Notes: generated from the letters alone by a model not told the origin. A DNA stretch of 64,000 nt from Clostridiales bacterium (GCA_018374635.1 JAHAEW010000003.1:29238-93237), one strand, 5' to 3'. Positions 7,731 through 18,372 are shown, counted from the stretch's first letter. Numbers and translations: made by a program.

Positions 7731-9431
7731 TTACAGTCCCTGCACGAAGCTCATGGGCACATAGGTCACGCCGTTCTGGGTGTAGGGGGCGGCGGAGAGC
7801 TCCACCTCCTTGCCGTTCTGGACGGCCGTGGCGCTGCCCGCCTGGAGGGAGATCTTGTCGCTGCCCTTGGTCAGGGTGATGGCGCCGTCGGCGGCGTTCC
7901 AGCCCACGGTATAGCCCTTGAACTGGGCGGCCTCCCGCAGGGCGGTGGTGGCCTCAAAGGTGACCGGGGTCTTGCCGCTGCTCAGGCCGTTGTTGTGGGT
8001 CACCACGGTGAGGAGCTCGGCATACAGGTGCCCGGCGTTGGCCATCTGCTCCTCCACCATCTCCTCGGCCAGCGCGGTCACATAGGCGTCGCCCTTGGCC
8101 TCGTCCTGGGCGTAGAGGGCCTTGGCCTGCTCGCCCGCCTGCTCCATCTCGGCCTGCATCATGGCCTCCTGGAGCGTCCAGTAGTCCTCCACGCCCTGGG
8201 TGTAGAGGGTCCGGTCGGTATCCGCCAGGCCGCAGATCTGCTTGAAGGTCCAGTAGACGGAGTTTCCGGTGTAGATGGCGCTGTCGGTCTTCCAGGCGCC
8301 GGCGGTATCGGTGATGCCGCTCAGCTCGGGCAGGAACACGGAGTGCTCCGCGCCGCCGGGGGCCACCCAAGTCACCGCCGCGCTCTGGGTGGGGTAGTCA
8401 TCGTGGATCTGCACGATGTGGGTCTCCGGGGTGGTGGAGACGGCGATGGCCCGCATGCCCTCGTTGCCGGGCAGGTCGGCGTCATACTCGGTACCCTCGT
8501 ACCGGTTGCGGTAGATGCCCATGACGTCCTCCAGCGTCACCTTCTCGTCGGGGGTGTAGAAGAGATCATAGAAGGTATCGCTGTCGTACGCTCCCACGCT
8601 GGAGGGGGCGAGGACCTTGTGGCCGATCCAGGTCCGCATGTTGTTTCCGTCGCTCCGCTTCTCATCGGTGATGGACTTGGCCAGGTGATACTTTCCGTCC
8701 TCCTTCACCGCCAGGCCCAGCTCGTCAATGGTGGAGAAGAGCGCGTCCGAGAAGATATAGCCCTCGGCGGCCTGCGGGTCCACCAGACCGATCATGAACT
8801 GGTTGCCGTAGACCGCAACCGCGTCGGCGGGCATCTGCATGGCGGCATACTGGTGGCCGCCGTAGATCTCCACGATCCAGGCCTCGTTCTGGTCGGCGAT
8901 CATGACGATGTTGCCCTCCGCGGAGCCGTACTCGTCCACGATCTTCAACAGGTTCTCCACGCCCTCCCTGCCGGTGGCGGAGCAGCAGGCCACCGCCGCG
9001 GGAAGGACGGCCTCCCGCAGGCCATTCTCCACATAGGGATCGGCCTCTTTCCACGCCGCGCAGGGGGAGGCGGAGACCGTACCGGTGACCGACACGCCCA
9101 TCTCATTGCTGCACACCGCCGGATACACGCCGTCCCCCGCGGTGGAGTAGTCGCTCATCATGGTGTACTGGTAGGTGGTGGCGGGCAGGGGCATCTGGAA
9201 GCCGTTGATGTCCTCCAGCACCCGGCCGGGCTGGTTTTCCACATGGGGGACCACCTTGTGGATCTTCTGATAGTCGGAGGGGCTGATGTCCTCGCTGCGG
9301 GCAATGATGGTGGTGCCGTCGGCGCTGGCCTCTTTGCCCACGTAGACCCCTGTGCAGGCCAGGGCGCTCACATTGCTCAGAGCTACGGTAGCCGCCAGGG
9401 CGGCGCTGAATACTTTTGCAGTCTTTTTCAT
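7731..9431 (-). CDS. Secreted C69 family dipeptidase with a C-terminal stalk domain
   Basis: A signal peptide (about residues 1-25, ending SNVSALA) is followed directly by Cys in CTGVYVGKEASADGT. In the C69/PepD family that Cys becomes the N-terminal nucleophile after processing. ARSEDISPSDYQK, VCSNEMGVSVTGT and WIVEIYGGHQYAA are further family blocks. The last 80 residues (LQAGSATAVQNGKEVELSA, VTYVPMSFV) look like a copper-amine-oxidase-N type stalk domain, often linked to the cell wall. It would cleave dipeptides outside the membrane. The start follows GAGAGAGGGAACCAATC. It is a single-gene unit. Confidence 0.88.
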   Translation of the reverse strand: MKKTAKVFSAALAATVALSNVSALACTGVYVGKEASADGTTIIARSEDISPSDYQKIHKVVPHVENQPGRVLEDINGFQMPLPATTYQYTMMSDYSTAGDGVYPAVCSNEMGVSVTGTVSASPCAAWKEADPYVENGLREAVLPAAVACCSATGREGVENLLKIVDEYGSAEGNIVMIADQNEAWIVEIYGGHQYAAMQMPADAVAVYGNQFMIGLVDPQAAEGYIFSDALFSTIDELGLAVKEDGKYHLAKSITDEKRSDGNNMRTWIGHKVLAPSSVGAYDSDTFYDLFYTPDEKVTLEDVMGIYRNRYEGTEYDADLPGNEGMRAIAVSTTPETHIVQIHDDYPTQSAAVTWVAPGGAEHSVFLPELSGITDTAGAWKTDSAIYTGNSVYWTFKQICGLADTDRTLYTQGVEDYWTLQEAMMQAEMEQAGEQAKALYAQDEAKGDAYVTALAEEMVEEQMANAGHLYAELLTVVTHNNGLSSGKTPVTFEATTALREAAQFKGYTVGWNAADGAITLTKGSDKISLQAGSATAVQNGKEVELSAAPYTQNGVTYVPMSFVQGL

Positions 9432-9527
9432 GATTGGTTCCCTCTCTCAATTCGGTTTAATGAATGAATCTAAAATACATTTGCATTTATTTTTGAATTT
9501 ATTCAATTTATTCTTTATTTCATGAAT

Positions 9528-9556
9528 ATTATTTCATATTTAATTCAATTTGTCAA
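9528..9556 (-). promoter_or_regulatory. Promoter of the C69 dipeptidase gene
   Basis: On the minus strand TTGACA, 17 bases and AATAAT lie in a markedly AT-rich stretch about 100 bases before the start codon. Confidence 0.65.
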
Positions 9557-9580
9557 GCCCCATCGCAAATATTTTTGCAT

Positions 9581-9612
9581 AAAAAACCGCCACCTATTCA
9601 GGCGGCGGTTGT
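9581..9612 (-). terminator. Terminator of the stalk-domain gene
   Basis: AACCGCC with its complement GGCGGTT and a run of six T on the minus strand, about 70 bases past the stop at 9686. Confidence 0.75.
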
Positions 9613-9685
9613 GGCTGTTGATAAAGTGCGCTCCTGCGCCGTTTGCTGCAATATCGCCCCGCAGCGTTCCGCAGATGGGCTCAGA

Positions 9686-11431
9686 TCAGGTCCCCAGCTC
9701 CTCCAGCCAGTTCCACAGGGGGATGACGTCGTCCGTTTCCCCGGGGGCGGTTGGAATGGCGGCCTGGGTCGGGACAGAATCCGTCTTCCAAGCGGCATCC
9801 ACCCGACCCAGATAGCGCCCCGCCAGGGCCAGCGCGCCCTCGGCGTTCGGTCCGTCCCGCCGGACGGTCACGGTGAACTCCACGGGATTGATCCCCTCCG
9901 CCCGGAGGCGGAGGTCCAGCGCGGCGGAGGTCAGCTTCTCCCCGCTGCACTCGGCCCGCAGAGAGAAGGACACATCAGGCGCACTCCCCAGCGCGGAGAG
10001 GGTCTCCAGCAGCGAGCCATCCTCCAGCAGGCCCAGCTCTCCGGCCTGCTTTCCCAAGGTAAGGGTGGTCTGCTCCAGGGTGTAGACGGTGCGCTCCCCG
10101 CTGCGGGTGACACGGAAATTCTCATCCCCCAAGAGGACCTGGAGCCAGAGGCTGCTCTCTTGCAGGGCGCCCGCGCCATAGCCGTCGCTGTACAGCCCGC
10201 CGCTCTGGTACAGGGCGGTCAGCAGCGTTCCCACCGTGACAGGCTCTTCTGGGACGTCGGGCAGTGGCATACCCTCAATGGCCACCCAGGTATCCCGATA
10301 GGCCTCTGGCAGGCTGCTGCGGAAGTAGAAGTTCCCCTCGTCCGCGTCCATGCGCACCTCCAGCCGGGCGCCGCTCAGCTGCCGGAAGAACTCGGCCACA
10401 TAGTCCGGAGCCTGGGAAAAGAGGGTCTCCTCCAGGCCGCCGGCGTCCAGATCCAGGGTGAGGGAGGCGTCCAGGGCCCGTCCGTCTCCCCGGAAGAGCC
10501 CCTCTCCCGTCAGGGCCAGGGAGGCGGTGTCGTGCTTCTTCTCCCCGTAGAGGGTGCCCGAGAGCTGGAAGGAGGTGTCGCTCTCATACACCGTATCCGC
10601 CTCATAGGTAGAAGCGGCCGCCAGCAGGGCGTTGAGGTGGGTGAAGCGGCGGTCCACCTCTTCCCGCAGGCTATCCCAGTCGGTCAGATAGACCACGCTC
10701 AGGTAATCGTCCCACTCCACCTCCAGGCCCAGGGGCCGGGCGGCGGAGCGCACGGGAAGGTAGACCCGCCCGTCCTCTATGTAGGGCTCCCCGACTTCTT
10801 CCTCCAGCAGCTTCTCCCCCTGGTTCCAGCGCAGGACGGCATCCCCGGCGGCCAGGGTGACGGCGGTCCCGTCCTCCCACACGGCGGTGAGGGTCCCCTT
10901 TTCATAGGTAACCTCCGCGCCCGCCGTCTCATAGAACCCCCGGAAGGGGACCAGCGTGCGCCCGCTTACCACCCGGGGCGCGCAGGGGCCGAAGTCCGTC
11001 CAGGTCCCGTTCCAGTTGACGTTGATCCCGTCGGGGTAGGGCATCCCCATCTCTTCCCGCAGCTCGTCTAAATAGGAATCTTCGTCCCCCCACAGGGGCT
11101 CCCCGTAGTAGTCGGCGTACCAGCCGTTCAGGTCGGCGTCATACTGGTCCACCGGCGCCCAGGCGTGGCTCTCATAGGCGCCCCAGTAGCTCCACCACGC
11201 CTCCTCGCTCCAGCCGGCAGCCTCCTGGCGCTGCTCCTCCGTCCAGGCGTTCCAGGGGCCGTACGCCCCGAAGAGGGCTTGCCCATCCGCACCACCCTGG
11301 GCCTCGACCACCACCACGCCGGCCCCACCCAGGGCATCCGTTACATCGGGTGCGGGCACAGCGGCCGCCTGGGCGTGGACCACTCCCAGCAGTACAGCGG
11401 CGCTCAGACAAAAACTCAGACTTCTTCTCAT
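9686..11431 (-). CDS. Secreted stalk-domain (copper amine oxidase N-like) protein
   Basis: The ORF is open further upstream, but the ATG at 11431 behind GGAAGGG gives a clear signal peptide (MRRSLSFCLSAAVLLGVVHA, cleavage near AQAAA) and about 581 residues. Around residues 170-280, SGRTLVPFRGFYETAG and DGRVYLPVRSAARPLGLEV are the two characteristic blocks of the stalk domain. The C-terminal half is beta-rich with LSGTLYGEKK-type repeats and is not recognised. It starts 20 bases after the coiled-coil gene ends, so the two are likely cotranscribed. Role: exported, possibly wall-associated; the ligand is unknown. Confidence 0.75.
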   Translation of the reverse strand: MRRSLSFCLSAAVLLGVVHAQAAAVPAPDVTDALGGAGVVVVEAQGGADGQALFGAYGPWNAWTEEQRQEAAGWSEEAWWSYWGAYESHAWAPVDQYDADLNGWYADYYGEPLWGDEDSYLDELREEMGMPYPDGINVNWNGTWTDFGPCAPRVVSGRTLVPFRGFYETAGAEVTYEKGTLTAVWEDGTAVTLAAGDAVLRWNQGEKLLEEEVGEPYIEDGRVYLPVRSAARPLGLEVEWDDYLSVVYLTDWDSLREEVDRRFTHLNALLAAASTYEADTVYESDTSFQLSGTLYGEKKHDTASLALTGEGLFRGDGRALDASLTLDLDAGGLEETLFSQAPDYVAEFFRQLSGARLEVRMDADEGNFYFRSSLPEAYRDTWVAIEGMPLPDVPEEPVTVGTLLTALYQSGGLYSDGYGAGALQESSLWLQVLLGDENFRVTRSGERTVYTLEQTTLTLGKQAGELGLLEDGSLLETLSALGSAPDVSFSLRAECSGEKLTSAALDLRLRAEGINPVEFTVTVRRDGPNAEGALALAGRYLGRVDAAWKTDSVPTQAAIPTAPGETDDVIPLWNWLEELGT

Positions 11432-11450
11432 GGCGCTTCCCTTCCTTTCT

Positions 11451-12422
11451 CTACGTCTCTTCGTTTCCAGGGACCTGCCCCTCCAGGAACAGCCGCCGCG
11501 CCCTCTCCGCGCTGTGCAGCCCTCCGGCTGCCTCCCGCTGTTGGTTCCCCAGGGCCGAGATGAGGCTCCCCAGCTTGGAGAGGGTCTGGTCGGTCCCTGC
11601 CTGGGCCTCCTTGATGCGGCTCTGTACATACCAGTCGGCAAACAGGCCGTCCATCCAGTAGTCGGCAAAGACCGCAAAGGAGCTCAGCTCCACCTGGGGC
11701 ACACGGACCGCCTTCTGGAGGGCGGTCATCTGGCCGCGCAGCCGCTCCAGGGCGGAGCGGGCCGACTGGGCGGCGCGCTGTGCGTCGTCCAGGTGGTCGT
11801 GCTTGGCCCAGGTGCTCAGCAGTCCGCCCCCCAGCAGGTCCACCGTGCCCCAGCTGCGCGCATGGTCCAGACTGCCGGACATCAGCCAGAGCGACTCCCG
11901 GGCCGACTGAGCGGCCGAGAGGGCCCGGCTCAGCTCCCGCTCCAGGTTGTACAGGGCGTTGCGCTCCCGCTCCAGGGTGCGCAGCCGCTCCCCCAATTCC
12001 CCCGGGTCCTCCCGCAGAAGGTCGGCCTTTTCCCTAAAAAGTTCCTCATAGCGCCGCTCCAGCCGCGTCCGCTCTTCCGCGGGACCGGCCAGGCGCTCCA
12101 TCTCTTCCTGGGCCTCCTCCTGGCCCCGCCGCTTCTCCTCGTAGTTCGCCCGCTCCCGCTCCAGGAGGGTACGGCACTCCGCCCGGGCCTCCCGTCCCCG
12201 CCGGGTCAGGCGGGCGCGCAGGCCGGAGAGACCCCAGCCCTCCAGCTCCTCCAGCTGACCGGAGAGCAGCTGGACGTAATCCCAGGCCCGTTTGCTCTCC
12301 CGCTCCAGGGCCTCACGGCGGCTTCGGGCCTCCTTCCAGGCAGCCTCAGCCCCCTGGGCCGCGGCGATCCCGGCCCGGGTGCCGGCCAGCTGCTGTTCCA
12401 GCTCCTTCCAGGTTTTCCCCAT
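11451..12422 (-). CDS. Long coiled-coil protein, 323 residues, function unknown
   Basis: Almost the whole protein is charged heptad-like helix rich in Glu, Arg and Leu (for example RRYEELFREKADLLRE and LRTLERERNALYNLEREL). A central glycine patch, LLGGGLLSTWAKHDHL near 205, and an aromatic segment, FADYWMDGLFADWYVQ near 255, break it. It has no signal peptide. AGGAGAGGTGAT precedes the ATG. First gene of a two-gene unit with the stalk-domain protein. The WAKHDHLDDA pattern recalls bacterial proteins of uncharacterised coiled-coil families; no function is claimed. Confidence 0.7.
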   Translation of the reverse strand: MGKTWKELEQQLAGTRAGIAAAQGAEAAWKEARSRREALERESKRAWDYVQLLSGQLEELEGWGLSGLRARLTRRGREARAECRTLLERERANYEEKRRGQEEAQEEMERLAGPAEERTRLERRYEELFREKADLLREDPGELGERLRTLERERNALYNLERELSRALSAAQSARESLWLMSGSLDHARSWGTVDLLGGGLLSTWAKHDHLDDAQRAAQSARSALERLRGQMTALQKAVRVPQVELSSFAVFADYWMDGLFADWYVQSRIKEAQAGTDQTLSKLGSLISALGNQQREAAGGLHSAERARRLFLEGQVPGNEET

Positions 12423-12468
12423 ATCACCTCTCCTCTCGCTGTGTCCGCGGTACGCCTCTTCTCTTTAG

Positions 12469-12497
12469 AGTATACGCCAGTTGACAACATCTGTCCA
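12469..12497 (-). promoter_or_regulatory. Promoter of the coiled-coil/stalk operon
   Basis: TGGACA, 17 bases and TATACT on the minus strand, about 45 bases before the start codon of the coiled-coil gene. Confidence 0.55.
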
Positions 12498-12567
12498 TAT
12501 CCTCCTACTGGACGCACCGTCTTTTTTGGAGTAAAATGGGAGGTATCTCTTGACAAAGGAGTCTCTT

Positions 12568-14727
<2,160 letters not shown>

Positions 14728-14775
14728 CCGCCCCTTTGATCCCAAACCCGCTATTTCCCCGGAAAGGAGCCTTCC

Positions 14776-15153
14776 ATGATCCTCACCTTTGACGAGACCG
14801 GCGCCATTCTGGACGAGCTGGCCGACAGTCTGCCCCCGGATTTTTACCGGGAACTCAACGGCGGCGTCTCCCTCCTGCCCGAGGAACTGCCCGACCCGGC
14901 ATTTCCCGGGGAAGCCCTCTATATTTTAGGGGAATACTGCCACGACCAGATGGGGCGGTATATCAACCTCTATTACGGTTCCTTCGCCGCCCTGGCCCGG
15001 GCGGAGGGCTGGACGCAGGAGGACTGGGAGGAGGAGCTCTATACCACCCTCCTCCACGAGTTCACCCACCACCTGGAGGGTCTGGCCGGAGAAAACGGCC
15101 TGGACCGCAAGGACGCCGCCCTTCTGGAGGAGCTGCGCGCCCAACTCTCCTGA
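14776..15153 (+). CDS. Small zincin-fold metallopeptidase family protein
   Basis: The product is 125 residues. It has the zinc motif in LLHEFTHHLEGLAGENGLDRKD, in which HEFTH supplies two His ligands and Glu the base, and a downstream Asp likely completes the site. The short form with the motif at the C-terminus fits the minimal-gluzincin group (Zincin_1, PF06262-like). It has no signal peptide, so it acts in the cytosol; the substrate is unknown. GGAAAGGAG precedes the start. It follows tex by 48 bases and may be cotranscribed. Confidence 0.8.
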   Translation: MILTFDETGAILDELADSLPPDFYRELNGGVSLLPEELPDPAFPGEALYILGEYCHDQMGRYINLYYGSFAALARAEGWTQEDWEEELYTTLLHEFTHHLEGLAGENGLDRKDAALLEELRAQLS

Positions 15154-15171
15154 ATCCTCCAAACACGCACA

Positions 15172-15204
15172 AAAGCGCCGTGACCAAACCGGTCACGGCG
15201 CTTT
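15172..15204. terminator. Bidirectional terminator
   Basis: A 14-bp stem (AAAGCGCCGTGACC and complement) with A and T runs on both sides sits between two converging genes, 14776-15153 on plus and 15222-15587 on minus. Confidence 0.8.
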
Positions 15205-15221
15205 CTATTTGTATGAAACCG

Positions 15222-15587
15222 TTACAGCGCCAGATCCACGCCGAACTGCCGGGCCATATCCCGCAGGCCCTCCCCCACTTCTTCCCGCTCAAAGCCCCCC
15301 GCCTTCAGATCCGCGTCGGAGAACCGGTTCAGGTGGACATAGAAGTCCACCGCGATCTCCAGATAGCGCAGATCGGCCGGATCCGCCTCCTCATAGAGCA
15401 GATCCTCCGCCTCATTAAGGCGGTTTTCCTTGAGCAGCTGATCCAAAGCAAACCACAGGCCGTCCGCCTTGGCGTCGGCCTCCAGTCCGCTGGGGGTATA
15501 ATCGGTCCCGGTCTTCCGCAGGACCAGGTGTGCGATGGTCGTGGCCAGCGCGTCAGTGGAGCGCACCAGATAATCGTCCTTCAGCAT
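15222..15587 (-). CDS. Conserved hypothetical protein, 121 residues
   Basis: It starts MLKDDYLVRSTDALATTIAHLVLRK and contains SGLEADAKADGLWFALDQLL, then an acidic helix pair and YLEIAVDFYVHLNRF. The arrangement (short N-terminal YLVR helix, then TPR-like helices) resembles the DUF6483 group of Firmicutes, but that is a family impression, not a certain match. ATG 15587 is chosen because GAGGGGC precedes it; the longer frame starts in non-conserved sequence. Confidence 0.65.
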   Translation of the reverse strand: MLKDDYLVRSTDALATTIAHLVLRKTGTDYTPSGLEADAKADGLWFALDQLLKENRLNEAEDLLYEEADPADLRYLEIAVDFYVHLNRFSDADLKAGGFEREEVGEGLRDMARQFGVDLAL

Positions 15588-15688
15588 AATCGTGCCCCTC
15601 TCTGAAATTATCTCAAAAAGACACTTGACTTTTATTTCTGCATATGGTATCTTAACAAGAGTCAAGAACATTCGTCCTTTCCGGCTAT

Positions 15689-15720
15689 GAAAAAACGCCC
15701 CGCCGATTGGCAGGACGCTT
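15689..15720 (-). terminator. Terminator of the tRNA-Thr/Tyr unit
   Basis: GCGTCCTGCC and GGCGGGGCGT form an imperfect stem followed by TTTTTTC on the minus strand, directly after the CCA end of tRNA-Tyr. Confidence 0.75.
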
Positions 15721-15721
15721 T

Positions 15722-15805
15722 TGGTGGAGGAGGGTGGATTCGAACCACCGAAGCTAACGCAACAGATTTACAGTCTGCCCCCTTTGGCCACTCGGGAACT
15801 CCTCC
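15722..15805 (-). tRNA. tRNA-Tyr (GTA)
   Basis: 84 bases including an encoded CCA. The acceptor arm is GGAGGAG/CTCCTCC. The anticodon loop CTGTAAA gives GTA, the variable arm is long as expected for Tyr, and the T-loop is TTCGAAT. Confidence 0.95.
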
Positions 15806-15836
15806 ATATGAACTTGTCAGCCCCTCATTAGGACGG

Positions 15837-15912
15837 TGGAGCTGGTGGACGGACTCGAACCCCCGACCGGTTGATTACAAATCAACTGCTCTACCAACTG
15901 AGCTACACCAGC
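15837..15912 (-). tRNA. tRNA-Thr (TGT)
   Basis: 76 bases including the encoded CCA. The acceptor is GCTGGTG/CACCAGC, the anticodon stem GTTGA/TCAAC, the loop TTTGTAA (anticodon TGT), and the T-loop TTCGAGT. First of two tRNAs in one transcript. Confidence 0.95.
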
Positions 15913-15938
15913 AAATCAGCTCGTCCACAACGATGATT

Positions 15939-15967
15939 AGTTTACCAGAGGAATCCCGATTTGTCAA
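15939..15967 (-). promoter_or_regulatory. Promoter of the tRNA-Thr/Tyr unit
   Basis: TTGACA, 17 bases and TAAACT on the minus strand, 27 bases upstream of the mature tRNA-Thr. Confidence 0.8.
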
Positions 15968-16021
15968 CAGTCTTTTTCAAATTTTTTATTATTTTTTCAC
16001 ACAGGGAAAGGAGGGGGATTT

Positions 16022-16279
16022 ATGCCCATCCACATCCGGCTCGACCCGCTGCGGGACTTACAGCGCCAGCCCCCCGCGGACTGGTGCCGCCGGTGCGGCG
16101 CGGAGCTCTACGGCGAAGAGCGGGAGCTGTGTCCCGCCTGCCGGCCCCAGAAGGAGGAATGGATATGGGAGAACCCCGCTACCGCCGGGGCCGGGCCTTT
16201 GCGTCCGATATGGCGGTCTACACCCGCACCATCAGCTCGGACAACTGCGAGGAGCACCAGCACCTCAAGCGGAATCTGA
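16022..16279 (+). CDS. Small zinc-ribbon ORF overlapping the sigma-like gene
   Basis: An 85-codon frame with AAAGGAGG upstream. The first 45 residues look genuine: MPIHIRLDPLRDLQ and a zinc ribbon CRRCG...CPAC. From about residue 49 on the frame overlaps the next gene in another frame and becomes a low-complexity Arg/Ser/Thr/Pro tail, as expected of a shadow. Either the tail is simply tolerated, or the ribbon and the sigma-like part were once one protein separated by a frameshift near 16150-16165. Confidence 0.5.
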   Translation: MPIHIRLDPLRDLQRQPPADWCRRCGAELYGEERELCPACRPQKEEWIWENPATAGAGPLRPIWRSTPAPSARTTARSTSTSSGI

Positions 16280-16482
16280 TCCGGGCCCTCCAGGAGGAGG
16301 TCACCCCCCTCCAGCGGAAGTATCTTCTCCTCTATTATAGTGAGGGGCTCAATATGCGGGAGATCGCCGACCGCTTCGGCGTGGAGCGCTCCACCGTCTC
16401 CCGCACCATCCACCGGGGGGAGGAGCGCCTGCGCCGCTGTCTGCGCTACGGGGCGGCCGCCCTGCTGGCCCGGAGCGGGTGA
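16165..16482 (+). CDS. Sigma-70 region-4-like DNA-binding protein
   Basis: 105 residues. The C-terminal half, TPLQRKYLLLYYSEGLNMRE and IADRFGVERSTVSRTIHRGE, is a sigma region 4 type helix-turn-helix (compare SigE/YlxM-like small proteins). Region 2 is absent, so it is not a full sigma factor. Third codon positions are GC-rich throughout, which supports this frame. The ATG at 16165 has AAGGAGG seven bases upstream; the ATG at 16159 would be too close. Probably a regulator acting with the zinc-ribbon ORF that overlaps its start. Confidence 0.7.
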   Translation: MGEPRYRRGRAFASDMAVYTRTISSDNCEEHQHLKRNLIRALQEEVTPLQRKYLLLYYSEGLNMREIADRFGVERSTVSRTIHRGEERLRRCLRYGAAALLARSG

Positions 16483-16511
16483 TTGCCCCATTGCCCAGTC
16501 TGTGTTACAAT
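16483..16511 (+). promoter_or_regulatory. Promoter of the HAD phosphatase gene
   Basis: TTGCCC, 17 bases, TACAAT, overlapping the end of the sigma-like gene and 46 bases before the ATG at 16557. Confidence 0.5.
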
Positions 16512-16556
16512 CAGAGGGAACACCGTCTATCTCAGGAATGTACAGGAGGAATCCCC

Positions 16557-17207
16557 ATGTCCTATCAAGCCGTACTCTTTGACTTTGATTTTACCCTGGC
16601 CGACGCCTCGGAGGCCATCGTGGCCGGATTTGAACACGCCTTCCGGCAGATGGGCCATCCTGCCCCCGATCCCGACGCGGTCAAGCGCACCATCGGCCTG
16701 GTGCTGGAGGACGCCTACACCCAGCTCACCGGCCAGGCCGCTCCCGACGCCCGGGCCCGGTTCCGCGCCCTTTTCTCCGAGGTGGCCGTCCCCATGCAGA
16801 TCAAGGCGACCCGGATGTTCCCCGGCGCCGCCGAGCTGCTGCGTGCCCTGCACGAGGCCCGCATCCCCGCCGCCATCGTCAGCACCAAGCGCGCCTCCAC
16901 CCTGCGGGAGGTGCTGGGCGCCCGGGAACTGCTCCCCCTGCTGGCCTCCATTACCGGCGGCGAGGACGTCGCCCATCCCAAGCCCCATCCCGAGGGGCTC
17001 CGCAACGCCATCGCCGCGCTGGGACTCACTCCCGGCGAGGTCCTCTACTGTGGAGATACCGTCATCGACGCCGAGGCCGCCCAGCGCGCCGGCGCGCCCT
17101 TCTGCGCCGTGCTCAACGGCACCACCCCCGCCGACGCCTTCGACGCCTTCCCCAGGGTCCACATCGCCCCCGACCTGGTGGAGCTGCGGCAGTGGCTGGG
17201 GCTCTGA
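16557..17207 (+). CDS. HAD family hydrolase, phosphoglycolate-phosphatase type
   Basis: 216 residues of the haloacid dehalogenase fold: motif I VLFDFDFTLADAS, motif II VSTK near 110, motif III Lys in VAHPKPHPEG near 148, and motif IV LYCGDTVIDAEAA. The all-helical cap between I and II fits the PGP/PpaX group that hydrolyses small phosphomonoesters or pyrophosphate. In motif I the residue two after the nucleophile is Asp, as needed for phosphatase action. CAGGAGGA precedes the ATG. A terminator follows, so it is a single-gene unit. Confidence 0.88.
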   Translation: MSYQAVLFDFDFTLADASEAIVAGFEHAFRQMGHPAPDPDAVKRTIGLVLEDAYTQLTGQAAPDARARFRALFSEVAVPMQIKATRMFPGAAELLRALHEARIPAAIVSTKRASTLREVLGARELLPLLASITGGEDVAHPKPHPEGLRNAIAALGLTPGEVLYCGDTVIDAEAAQRAGAPFCAVLNGTTPADAFDAFPRVHIAPDLVELRQWLGL

Positions 17208-17231
17208 TCCCCTTCGTCCAGAGTGCACAAC

Positions 17232-17268
17232 ACAGAGGCCCCGTTCCAGCGGGCCTCTGTGTTTTTTT
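17232..17268 (+). terminator. Terminator of the HAD phosphatase gene
   Basis: ACAGAGGCCC with its complement and a TTTTTTT run. Confidence 0.85.
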
Positions 17269-17338
17269 GTCCGCGGCGGACAGTTTGACGACAAACCGTC
17301 CAGTTTTGTCTTTTATATAAAGACTCCCTCCCTTTTTC

Positions 17339-17394
17339 TTTACAAACTCTTTACGGATGTTTGCAGGACTCCTTTACAAAGAATCCGTTATACT
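17339..17394 (+). promoter_or_regulatory. Pho-box repeats and promoter of the pst operon
   Basis: TTTACA (17339), TTTACG (17350), TTTGCA (17360) and TTTACA (17373) lie in the same direction at 10-13 base steps, the layout of Gram-positive PhoP boxes (TT-T/A/C-ACA repeats, 11-bp period). A TATACT at 17389-17394 serves as -10 without a good -35, as expected for an activator-dependent promoter. The regulator is encoded at the end of the same cluster. Confidence 0.7.
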
Positions 17395-17454
17395 GACAAC
17401 GTCCTGAAGAAAGGAAACAAAACTTTAGATCGTTTGAATAGGAGATCGAAGAAC

Positions 17455-18321
17455 ATGAATAAACTCTTTTCTCTTGCTCTGACCGGCGCTCTTTCCATTG
17501 GCCTTCTGGCCGGATGCTCCTCCGGCACCGCCACCCCCTCCGCTCCCGACGGCGAGGGCAGCGCCGCCCCTTCCGCTGAGCAGAGTACCACTCTCTCCGG
17601 TGTAGTGAACACCGACGGCTCCACCTCCATGGAGAAGGTCATCGGCGTGCTGGGCGAGGCCTTCATGGAGCTCAACCCCGGCGTGACCATCAGCAACAGC
17701 GGCACCGGCTCCAGCGCGGGCATCACCGCCGCCCAGGAGGGCACCGCCGATATTGGTCTGGCCAGCCGTGACCTGAAGGATTCCGAGACCGGCGTCGAGG
17801 CCATCACCGTGGCCAAGGACGGCATCGCCATCATCGTCAACCCCGAGAACCCCGTCTCCGACCTGTCCATCGAGCAGATCGCCCAGCTCTTCACCGGCGA
17901 GGTCACCAACTGGTCCGAGGTGGGCGGAAACGACGGCACCGTGGTGCCCATCGGCCGTGAGGCCGGCTCCGGCACCCGCGACGGCTTCGAGTCCATCACC
18001 GGCACCGAGGACGCCTGCAAGTACACCAACGAGCTGACCTCTACCGGCGAGGTGATCGCCAGCGTGGCCTCCAACCCCAACGCCATCGGCTACGCCTCCC
18101 TCTCCGCTGTGGACGACACCATCAAGGCCATCACCGTGGGCGGCGTCGCTGCCACCGAGGAGACCGTGCTCGACGGTACTTACGCCATCCAGCGCAACTT
18201 CAACTTCATCCTCAACAGCGACAAGAAGCTGTCTGAGGCGGCCCAGGCCTTTGTGGACTTCGCCACCTCCGCCGATGCCTCCGACCTGATCGCCGGGGCC
18301 GGCGCTGTGCCTCTGGCCTGA
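17455..18321 (+). CDS. pstS: Phosphate-binding lipoprotein PstS
   Basis: The extracellular phosphate-binding subunit of the Pst importer. A lipoprotein signal ends at LLAGC (Cys21), a Ser/Ala/Pro-rich linker follows, and then a periplasmic-binding fold. Phosphate-contact blocks are GSTSMEKV near 54, SGTGSSAGI near 77, and REAGSGTRDGFE near 165. 288 residues is usual. The ATG at 17455 follows ATAGGAGA. First gene of the phosphate regulon cluster. Confidence 0.95.
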   Translation: MNKLFSLALTGALSIGLLAGCSSGTATPSAPDGEGSAAPSAEQSTTLSGVVNTDGSTSMEKVIGVLGEAFMELNPGVTISNSGTGSSAGITAAQEGTADIGLASRDLKDSETGVEAITVAKDGIAIIVNPENPVSDLSIEQIAQLFTGEVTNWSEVGGNDGTVVPIGREAGSGTRDGFESITGTEDACKYTNELTSTGEVIASVASNPNAIGYASLSAVDDTIKAITVGGVAATEETVLDGTYAIQRNFNFILNSDKKLSEAAQAFVDFATSADASDLIAGAGAVPLA

Positions 18322-18372
18322 TCCATCCCCCGGTCCTGATGAACTCCCTCCAACGGAGTGTCACTGTGGAGC

